This document shows, one piece after another, positions 46,018-52,136 of a stretch of DNA of 52,136 bases. The notes below the pieces were generated by a model. It saw only the letters and a list, made by a program, of their open reading frames with translations, made no database searches and was not told where the DNA came from. The position numbers and the translations under genes are program-made. Every line of letters starts with the position of its first letter. Position 1 is the stretch's first letter. Source of the DNA: Natronomonas sp. CBA1123 (GTDB lineage Archaea > Halobacteriota > Halobacteria > Halobacteriales > Haloarculaceae); NCBI RefSeq assembly GCF_009741925.1, contig NZ_WPCC01000023.1, positions 1 to 52,136 of the forward strand. The letters run 5' to 3'.

Positions 46018-47028
46018 TCAGGCCCGGTCGGCGAGTTTTCGTCCGCGAATCGCCCGAAGGGTCACCTCGTCGAGTTTGACCAGGTGACACAGGGGATTGC
46101 CGGGGTACACCAGCGGGTTCTCCAGAACGCCGACGAGCAGGCCGGTAAACGGTGCCTCGATGACCGTCGAGTCGGTCTTGAACGGGTTCGTGATGGTACA
46201 AACCCGGTCGCCTTCCTCGACGAGCGAGCCACGGTCGTGGTGCATCTCGACGAGTCCACCGGCGTCGGCCCGGAGCCACGTCTTCTCGTCGGAGCCGTCG
46301 ATGACGGTCCGCCAGCCGGGCCACTTCACCGTCTCGGTGTCACGCATTCCGTACTCGGCCATCACCGACAGGACGCCCTCGAGGGCTTCGTCGATGAGGG
46401 GGCGTTGGAATCGGTGGGCCTCGCCCAACTCGACGGTGACGGTTGGCGTCCCCGCATCGGCGGCTTCCCGGCGGAGCGTTCCCTCCGGGCCTTGCGTCGA
46501 GATGATGACGTTCGATGCGAAGGCGTTGGCGAGGCGTGCGACCGCGTCGTGTTCCATGTCCGCACGGGCGTGAAGCATGTTGGTTCGGCCACGCGTCGAG
46601 GTGTGGAAGTCCAGCCCCAAATCGCAGGGCTCGATGAAGTTTCGGAAGATGCGTGCGGCGATGCGTTTCGCGCTCGTCGAGGCGTCGTCGCCCGGGAACG
46701 ACCGGTTGAGGTCGCGGTCGTAGATGGGGAGATACCGCTGTTGGGCGATAAACGCCGGGACGTTGAGGACGGGCAGACAGACGAGCGTGCCGTGGAGGCC
46801 GGAGTGGTCCCACTCGTGGGCGACCTCGCGGACGATTTCGATGCCGTTGAGTTCGTCGCCGTGGGCGGCCGCCGAGAGAAACAGAGTCGGCCCGTCTTGC
46901 TCACCGTTGACGATGGTGACGGGAACGCGGACCGGGTCGCCGAGGTACGTTTCGCTGACGGTGTAGCGGACGTTTGCTATCTCCCCAGGGGCGACCGACC
47001 CACCGTCGTACGTGAACGGTTCCGACAT
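46018..47028 (-). CDS. Succinylglutamate desuccinylase/aspartoacylase family protein
   Basis: A 336-residue zinc hydrolase of the AstE/AspA superfamily. The zinc site is HGDELNGIE (near residue 56-64) with DFHTST (near 142) as the third ligand; DLNRSFPGD (near 106) and RTNMLHA are also present. The C-terminal part (residues about 230-336) is the beta-barrel domain of the DUF-type subgroup, unlike the shorter enzyme at 9222. ATG 47028 fits the TATA-like TTTTATAT near 47053. It is divergent from a RimK-RimB fusion, a pairing seen in many bacteria and haloarchaea, which suggests that the two enzymes make and break the same acyl-amino-acid or peptide bond. Confidence 0.87.
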   Translation of the reverse strand: MSEPFTYDGGSVAPGEIANVRYTVSETYLGDPVRVPVTIVNGEQDGPTLFLSAAAHGDELNGIEIVREVAHEWDHSGLHGTLVCLPVLNVPAFIAQQRYLPIYDRDLNRSFPGDDASTSAKRIAARIFRNFIEPCDLGLDFHTSTRGRTNMLHARADMEHDAVARLANAFASNVIISTQGPEGTLRREAADAGTPTVTVELGEAHRFQRPLIDEALEGVLSVMAEYGMRDTETVKWPGWRTVIDGSDEKTWLRADAGGLVEMHHDRGSLVEEGDRVCTITNPFKTDSTVIEAPFTGLLVGVLENPLVYPGNPLCHLVKLDEVTLRAIRGRKLADRA

Positions 47029-47117
47029 ACCCGACACAGGCGATAGTGATATAAAAGGCTCCGCACTCGTGGACCGTCGACCGTTAGCGTTTTGCCGAAA
47101 CCGACTGGAGTAGGAGT

Positions 47118-48464
47118 ATGTCTTCTGACCTCACTGTCGGCGTCCTCAGCCTTCACAGTTCGAAGGAGTCGAAAGCGATACTCAACGCGGTCGAGCAACT
47201 CGGATACGACACCGAGTGGCTCCGCGAAGAGAACACCGTCGTCGAAATCGAGGACGGCGAAGTGACACTGGAACCCGAGGTCGACATCGTGGTCAATCGA
47301 CTGTTGCTCTCGAAGGAAGAACAGCCGGCGGAGGCGCTCGGACTGGCGACGATGCTCGATCGGATGCGGCCGATGTTGAACACCCCAACGTCGACGATGA
47401 CGGCGATTCACAAGTTCGCGACGGGGACGGCGTTGGCCGAAGCGGACATTCAGGTTCCCGACGCGCTGTTGGCGCTGTCGGGAGAGACGCTCAACAGTCG
47501 CCGTGAGAAGTTCGGCGAGGAAGTCGTTTACAAAACCGCAATCGGGACCCACGGCGGCGGGACGTGGAAACTCGACACCGACGACCCCGTCAACTCGATG
47601 GTCGGGTCCCGACAGGCGTTCCTGCAGGAACTCATCGAACACGACGAACAGCAACATCACGACCTGCGAGTGTACACGGTCGGCGGCCGCGTCGTCGGCG
47701 CGATGAACCGCTACGCACCGGAAGGCGAGTGGCGGACGAACGTCGCCCTCGGTGGGTCGGTCGAAGACGCGACCGAAGACCTCCCCGAGGAAGTCGTCAC
47801 GATTGCCGAACGGGCGACCGACGTGGTCGGACTCGACTACGCCGGCGTCGACATCGTCGAGGGCGAGGACGGCTACTACGTCCTCGAAGTCAACCCGACA
47901 GCCGGGTTCAAGGGCCTGTTCGAGGCGACGGGGCGCTCGCCCGCACCCCACATCGCCCGCCTCGCCATCGAGCGTGCCGGCGGCGAAGTCGACGAGGAGC
48001 GGGTGTACGAACTGTCGGCGAACCTCGACGACTCCCGGCCGGCGTGTATGCCGCGGAAGCAGGCCGCCGGCCCGACGAAAACGGTCGTCATCGGCTACGT
48101 CGAGGACGTCGTCGTGATGGGAACCAGCGGCACGAAGTCGGTGCTCGCGAAGTCCGACACCGGTGCGACCCGGACGAGTATCGACGCACACCTCGCCGCC
48201 GAAATCGGCACCGGCCCAATCAAAGACATCGTCAAAATCAAATCGGGCAGCGTCAAGAGCGGTCGGTCCCGCCCCGTCGTCGACCTCGTGGTCGGCATCG
48301 GCGGCACCCAACACACCGTCACTGCCAGCGTCGAGGACCGAAGCCACATGGACTACCCGCTGTTGCTCGGCCGGGACATCCTCCAGCACTACCACGTCGA
48401 CGTCATGCGCCGCGCGGACGACGACGAACCGGAGCCGGCCTCCGACGACATCTTAGAGGAGTAA
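47118..48464 (+). CDS. RimK-type ATP-grasp ligase fused to RimB-like (PF05618) protease domain
   Basis: A 448-residue two-domain protein. Residues 1-290 form a RimK-like ATP-grasp ligase: STMTAIHKFATGTALAEA, VVYKTAIGTHGGGTW, FLQELIEHDEQQHHDLRVYTVGG and VDIVEGEDGYYVLEVNPTAGFKG. These enzymes join glutamate or another acidic amino acid to a substrate. Residues about 315-430 resemble the retropepsin-like RimB/ATP-dependent zinc protease family: AKSDTGATRTSIDAHLA holds the D-T-G-A active-site motif, and YPLLLGRDIL closes it. Substrate candidates are peptides, coenzyme F420 or N-acyl-glutamates; none is established. Confidence 0.87.
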   Translation: MSSDLTVGVLSLHSSKESKAILNAVEQLGYDTEWLREENTVVEIEDGEVTLEPEVDIVVNRLLLSKEEQPAEALGLATMLDRMRPMLNTPTSTMTAIHKFATGTALAEADIQVPDALLALSGETLNSRREKFGEEVVYKTAIGTHGGGTWKLDTDDPVNSMVGSRQAFLQELIEHDEQQHHDLRVYTVGGRVVGAMNRYAPEGEWRTNVALGGSVEDATEDLPEEVVTIAERATDVVGLDYAGVDIVEGEDGYYVLEVNPTAGFKGLFEATGRSPAPHIARLAIERAGGEVDEERVYELSANLDDSRPACMPRKQAAGPTKTVVIGYVEDVVVMGTSGTKSVLAKSDTGATRTSIDAHLAAEIGTGPIKDIVKIKSGSVKSGRSRPVVDLVVGIGGTQHTVTASVEDRSHMDYPLLLGRDILQHYHVDVMRRADDDEPEPASDDILEE

Positions 48465-48534
48465 AGCGCCTCGACCGACAGCAACCCGCCACCCAACCGA
48501 CCGGTTTTTCCACTCGCGCGACGACGACTTGGCT

Positions 48535-49716
48535 ATGCAGACAGTCATCCTCGCTGCCGGCGAGGGGACCCGAATGCGACCGCTGACAGAGACGGTTCCA
48601 AAACCGATGTTGCCGGTGGCCGACCGGCCGTTGTGTGCCCACACCGCCGATGCGGCGGTCGAAGCGGGCGCCGAGGACCTGATTTTCGTCGTCGGCTACG
48701 AAGCCGACGCTGTCCGGGAGTACTTCGGCGACGAATACCGCGGCGTCGAGGTTTCCTTCGCCGTACAGGAGCAACAGCGTGGCACCGCCGACGCGGTCCG
48801 GGCGGCACGGGAACACCTCGACGGCGCCTTCGCGGTGCTGAACGGCGACAACCTCTATGACCCCGAGAGTGTCGAGGCACTGTTCGACGCCGCCCCCGCC
48901 GTCGCCGCCATCGAAGTCGAGGACCCACGGAACTACGGCGTTCTCTCGGTCGACGGCGACCGAGTGACCGACATCGTCGAAAAACCCGAAGACCCGCCGA
49001 CGAATCTCGCCAACGCCGGCGCCTACGCGTTCCCGGAGGCGGCACTCTCACATCTCGACGTACCGCAGAGCGACCGCGGCGAGTACGAGATAACCGACGT
49101 TGTGGCACGGGTCATCGACACCGCGGACGTGACGGCGGTGACGCTGTCGCGGTGGCTCGACGTGGGTCGGCCCTGGGAGTTGCTCGAAGCCAACGAATGG
49201 AAACTCGGCGAACTCGACCGCCGCGTCGAGGGCGACATACGCGGCGACGCCGAACTCCGTGGCGACGTGGTCGTCGAGGAGGGGGCGACGATAGAGCCCG
49301 GGGTCGTCATCGAGGGGCCGGCACTCGTCCGGTCGGAAGCAGACGTTGGGCCGAACGCCTACATTCGTGGGGCGACGCTTGTCGGCGAGGGCTGTCACGT
49401 CGGCCACGGCGTCGAACTGAAGAACTCCGTCGTGATGGCCGACTCGAACGTGCCGCATCTCTCCTACGTCGGCGACAGCCTGCTCGCGCCGGGCGTGAAC
49501 TTCGGTGCCGGAACGCAGGTCGCCAACCTCAGACACGACGGGTCGGACGTAAAACAGACCGTGAAGAGTAATCGCGTCTCGACCGGCCGCCGGAAGTACG
49601 GCGTCGTCGCCGGCCCGAACGTGAAGACGGCTATCAACACCAGCCTCGCACCCGGCGTCGTGCTGTCGGCGAACACCCGAACCGAACCCGGGGAGTCGGT
49701 CACTCGGGACCGGTGA
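48535..49716 (+). CDS. Bifunctional sugar-1-phosphate nucleotidyltransferase/acetyltransferase
   Basis: A 393-residue protein of the archaeal GlmU/RmlA-like type. The N-terminal nucleotidyltransferase has LAAGEGTRMRPLTETVPKPMLPV (signature GxGTRxxPLT..K-P), DNLYDPE and LANAGAYAF. The C-terminal left-handed beta-helix has repeats such as ATIEPGVVIEGPALV, PNAYIRGATLVGEGCHVG and NTSLAPGVVLSANTRTEPG. It likely activates a sugar phosphate (glucose-1-P or GlcNAc-1-P) to UDP- or dTDP-sugar for glycans. ATG 48535 is preferred over a TTG at 48529. Confidence 0.9.
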   Translation: MQTVILAAGEGTRMRPLTETVPKPMLPVADRPLCAHTADAAVEAGAEDLIFVVGYEADAVREYFGDEYRGVEVSFAVQEQQRGTADAVRAAREHLDGAFAVLNGDNLYDPESVEALFDAAPAVAAIEVEDPRNYGVLSVDGDRVTDIVEKPEDPPTNLANAGAYAFPEAALSHLDVPQSDRGEYEITDVVARVIDTADVTAVTLSRWLDVGRPWELLEANEWKLGELDRRVEGDIRGDAELRGDVVVEEGATIEPGVVIEGPALVRSEADVGPNAYIRGATLVGEGCHVGHGVELKNSVVMADSNVPHLSYVGDSLLAPGVNFGAGTQVANLRHDGSDVKQTVKSNRVSTGRRKYGVVAGPNVKTAINTSLAPGVVLSANTRTEPGESVTRDR

Positions 49717-49794
49717 GGCGCCGAGACTGCCTCGGCGCCCGAATCGTTGCCGGACTAATCGGGTTTTAAGTTCACTGCCGCGAACGTGCGGGGT

Positions 49795-50659
49795 ATGACG
49801 CTCGAAAAGCCCGACCTCTCGGGACAAACCGCTTTCATCACCGGAACGACCCGCGGAATCGGCAAAGCCATCGCCCTCGCTCTGGCCGAACAGGGCTGTA
49901 ACATCGTCTCGACCGGCAAGACCAGCGAGAACGACGACTACGGCGAGGAGAAGGACCTCGAGGGCACCATCGAACAGACCGCCCGCGAGTGCCGCGAGAA
50001 GGGCGTCGAGGCCCACCCCATCCAGTTGAACGTCCGCGAGGAGGAGTCCGTCGAGGCCGCCGCCGAGGAGGCCATCGAGGAGTTCGGCGAGGTCAACATC
50101 GTCATCAACAACGCCAGCGCCATCCAAATCGCGAACGTCGAGGACTTGCCGGCGAACCGCTTCGACCTGCTGACCGACGTGAACGTCCGCGGGACGTATC
50201 TCACCTCCCGGGCCTTCCTCGACCACCTCAAGGAGGTCGACAACGCGTGGCTGTTGACGAACGCGCCGCCGGTCACGGTCGACCGCGCGCCGGGGGGAGG
50301 CACCGTATGCGTGGTCGAAGATGGGAATGTCGTTCCTCACGCTGTCGCTTTCGACGGAGCTCAGCGGCCACGATGTCGGCTGTAATTCCTTTTGGCCCGT
50401 CACCGCCATCGACACGCGGGCGACCCGATACTTCGGAATGGGTACCGAAGACGACTGGCGGACGCCCGAAATCGTCTCCGACACCGTTCTGGAGATACTC
50501 AGCCGCGACCCCGCCTCGTATACGGGCAACGCCGTCTACGACGAGGACCTGCTCCGGGAGGTCGGCGTCGAGGACTTCTCGAAGTACAACCTCACCGAGG
50601 GTGACCCGGCCCCGATGTCGGCCCAGATGTTCGACCCGAGCTACGAACGCCCGGAGTGA
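49795..50659 (+). CDS. Short-chain dehydrogenase/reductase, frameshifted in a G6 run
   Basis: An SDR of about 287 residues after correction. The cofactor motif TGTTRGIGKA (residues about 17-26) and NNAS (about 106-109) are in the first frame. The given frame is lost at G6 50292-50297. One base fewer gives PGEAPYAWSKMGMSFLTL, which restores the catalytic Tyr-x-x-x-Lys (YAWSK), and the reading continues to a stop at 50659. The loss of the catalytic pair in the given reading shows that the extra G is not a natural start or end. It is an NAD(P)-dependent oxidoreductase of unknown substrate. Confidence 0.83.
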
Positions 50660-50727
50660 CGGGAAGCTCTGGCACCGCCTGCGTGAACATAATCGTTCAT
50701 ATGGGTGCCTACTAACCGTACGACAAG

Positions 50728-50910
50728 ATGGTAGACCCGACTTCGGACCTCGGTGAGGATGTCACCGAGGACGATGCGCCGAGATGTGAGGTGTGCGACG
50801 AGCCGATAGTGAGCGAACCGACCCACCGCGTCATCACGTGGGTCGAGGACGACCGCGTCCACACCGCTCATTTCTGTGACGACGACTGTCGGGAAGCGTG
50901 GTCCACCTGA
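50728..50910 (+). CDS. DUF7576-like small zinc-finger protein
   Basis: A 60-residue protein with CEVCDEPI (Cys20, Cys23) and HFCDDDCREAW (Cys50, Cys54), the TRASH/treble-clef-like spacing of haloarchaeal DUF7576 proteins. It probably binds one zinc ion. Function is unknown. It is 68 nt after the SDR gene; a lone ACTAAC half-site at 50711-50716 lies upstream but has no partner. Confidence 0.75.
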   Translation: MVDPTSDLGEDVTEDDAPRCEVCDEPIVSEPTHRVITWVEDDRVHTAHFCDDDCREAWST

Positions 50911-50981
50911 ATCGGGGACTGCTGGGTGCTCTGGTTTTCGGTAGGCCGTAGGCTTATGCCCATCCGCTCGGAGTACAAAAC

Positions 50982-51416
50982 ATGGCCGAGCAAGACACGA
51001 ACGTCGAGGAGTTGATGACCTCACCCGTCGAGACGGTGTCGCCGGATGCGACCATCGCCGAGGCGGCCCGCATTCTCGACGAGAAAGGTATCGGTTCGCT
51101 CATCGTCGGCGAGGGCCGACTCGAAGGCATCGTCACCGAGATGGACATCGTCGCCGCCGTCGGGGAGGAACGGGACCCATCGACGACTGTCTCGGAACTC
51201 ATGTCCGACCCCGTCGTCACCGCACGACCCACGGAAACGCTGAAAATCGCGGCCGAACGGATGGGCCACAACGGCGTCAAGAAACTCCCCGTCGTCGAAG
51301 AGGGCAAGGCCATCGGCATCATCACCACGACCGACCTCGCGCTGTACCTGCCGAACTACCAGGTGAAGATGGCCAAACAGGCCGAAACCGACCTCGTCGA
51401 CGGCGAGTGGGAGTGA
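50982..51416 (+). CDS. CBS domain pair protein
   Basis: A 144-residue protein of two CBS domains: residues about 8-60 (VEELMTSPVETVSPDATIAEAARILDEKGIGSLIV) and 70-125 (SELMSDPVVTARPTETLKIAAERMGHNGVKKLPVVEEGKAIGIITTTDL). CBS pairs bind adenine nucleotides and act as sensors. The standalone form's partner is unknown. It is followed by an acyl-CoA dehydrogenase gene, 57 nt away. Confidence 0.9.
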   Translation: MAEQDTNVEELMTSPVETVSPDATIAEAARILDEKGIGSLIVGEGRLEGIVTEMDIVAAVGEERDPSTTVSELMSDPVVTARPTETLKIAAERMGHNGVKKLPVVEEGKAIGIITTTDLALYLPNYQVKMAKQAETDLVDGEWE

Positions 51417-51473
51417 CGCTAACACTGTAAACCCAGTGCGGAGTTTTATCATACATCGGTCACACAGTACGGT

Positions 51474-52136
51474 ATGGACTTCGAACTCTCCGAGGAGCAG
51501 CGACAGATTCGCGAAGAGGTCCGCCGCTTCGCCGATAACGAAATCCGACCGGTCGCAAAAGAGTACGACCGCGAGGAGAAGGCGCCGTTCGACCTCATCG
51601 AGAAGGGCGCCGAGATGGGGCTGTGTGGCGCACAGATTCCCATCGAGTACGGGGGCGCCGGCTACGAGATGCTCGACGTGGCGCTCATCGTCGAGGAGCT
51701 GTACGCCGCCGACCCCGGCATCGGCGGCAGCATCCTCGGCACCGCCTTCGGGAGCGAGGCCATCATCGCCTTCGGCACTGAAGACCAGAAGGAGCGATGG
51801 CTCCCGGACCTCGCTTCGGGCGACGCCATCTGTGGGTCGGCGATTTCGGAGCCGGACACGGGTTCGGACGTGTCGTCAGTGTCGACGCGTGCGGAGAAGG
51901 ACGGCGACGAGTGGGTCATCAACGGCAACAAGATGTGGATTACCAACGGGTCCATCGGCGACTTCTTCGTCGTGTTGTGTAAGACCGACCCCGAGGCCGA
52001 CGGCCGCTACAACGGCTTTTCGCAAATCGTCGTCGAGTCCGACCGCGACGGATTCGAGTCCGACAAGATTACGGGCAAGATGGGTATTCGCGCCTCCGAC
52101 ACCGCCGAGCTCATCCTCGACGACGTTCGCGTCCCC
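51474..52136 (+). CDS. Acyl-CoA dehydrogenase, C-terminus cut off by window edge
   Basis: The first 221 residues of an acyl-CoA dehydrogenase. The N-terminal helical domain (MDFELSEEQRQIREEVRRFADNEIRPVA), GLCGAQIPIEYGGAG, CGSAISEPDTGSD (the FAD-binding segment, near residue 120-132) and INGNKMWITNG are present. About 160-170 residues, including the catalytic Glu domain, lie beyond the window. The TATA-like GTTTTATC at 51443-51450 is about 30 nt upstream, indicating its own leaderless transcript. Confidence 0.93.
   Translation, partial: MDFELSEEQRQIREEVRRFADNEIRPVAKEYDREEKAPFDLIEKGAEMGLCGAQIPIEYGGAGYEMLDVALIVEELYAADPGIGGSILGTAFGSEAIIAFGTEDQKERWLPDLASGDAICGSAISEPDTGSDVSSVSTRAEKDGDEWVINGNKMWITNGSIGDFFVVLCKTDPEADGRYNGFSQIVVESDRDGFESDKITGKMGIRASDTAELILDDVRVP

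Noticed and set aside
50711-50727. HSR1-like site before the zinc-finger gene
   Set aside because: It has a single ACTAAC half-site and no matching GTTAG arm.

Overview
The window is high-GC chromosomal DNA from a haloarchaeon (class Halobacteria). The support is an acidic proteome, TATA boxes placed for leaderless transcripts, archaeal information-processing genes (TFB, PriS, GINS, Cdc48, archease), a tRNA with a bulge-helix-bulge intron, and many families found mainly in haloarchaea (DUF7282, DUF7344, DUF7127, DUF5820, DUF7521, DUF7576). The genus is not fixed by what I can see. There is no rRNA operon, CRISPR array or prophage. The only mobile element is one tnpB-only IS200/IS605-type element.

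Layout. 0-4.4 kb: the 5' part of a tfb gene, a six-module surface protein with a PGF-CTERM tail, and a small membrane protein next to a winged-helix regulator. 4.4-5.75 kb: the tnpB element. 5.75-11 kb: DUF357 protein, acyl-CoA synthetase, YdjM-like membrane protein, peroxidase-related protein, an AstE/AspA-like deacylase, UPF0179 and DUF5820. 11.3-19 kb: the prkA1-prkA2-yeaH-spoVR operon, with 4-10 bp overlaps. 19-22.2 kb: DUF7344, YjbQ, Cry-DASH and a Bat-type HTH regulator. 22.4-27.2 kb: acyl-CoA carboxylase, acyl-CoA dehydrogenase, an eIF2B-like protein and small zinc-ribbon proteins. 27.3-29.8 kb: DUF7127-cdc48 stress operon. 30-34.9 kb: hydrolase, priS-gins replication pair, GNAT, DUF502-archease pair. 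34.97-35.08 kb: intron-containing tRNA-Glu. 35-42.4 kb: archaetidylserine decarboxylase, Hsp20, acyl-CoA synthetase, a cysteine-rich leader ORF followed by serine acetyltransferase, AlkA-type glycosylase, a large membrane protein and XapX. 42.4-46 kb: sdhCDBA. 46-49.7 kb: an AspA-like deacylase divergent from a RimK-RimB fusion, then a sugar nucleotidyltransferase. 49.8-52.1 kb: SDR, zinc-finger protein, CBS protein and a truncated acyl-CoA dehydrogenase.

Main observations. (1) The promoters of tfb and DUF7127-cdc48 carry the same palindrome, [A/G]CTAAC-N5-GTTAGT, exactly 8 nt from near-identical TATA boxes. It matches the CTAAC-N5-GTTAG heat-shock operator that I recall for Archaeoglobus HSR1, which also controls an hsp20-cdc48 unit. 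(2) A 25-codon leaderless ORF ending in Cys-Arg-Cys-Cys-Cys-stop precedes the serine O-acetyltransferase gene, which looks like a cysteine-sensing leader peptide. (3) tRNA-Glu(UUC) has a canonical BHB intron and lies directly downstream of archease, an activator of the RNA ligase that joins tRNA exons. (4) Seven genes, including priS and sdhB, are broken only by single-base excesses in homopolymer runs, always in the same direction. I read this as homopolymer over-calling in the sequence rather than gene decay.

The metabolic theme is acyl-CoA use (two ligases, two acyl-CoA dehydrogenases, a carboxylase) feeding the TCA cycle and succinate dehydrogenase.
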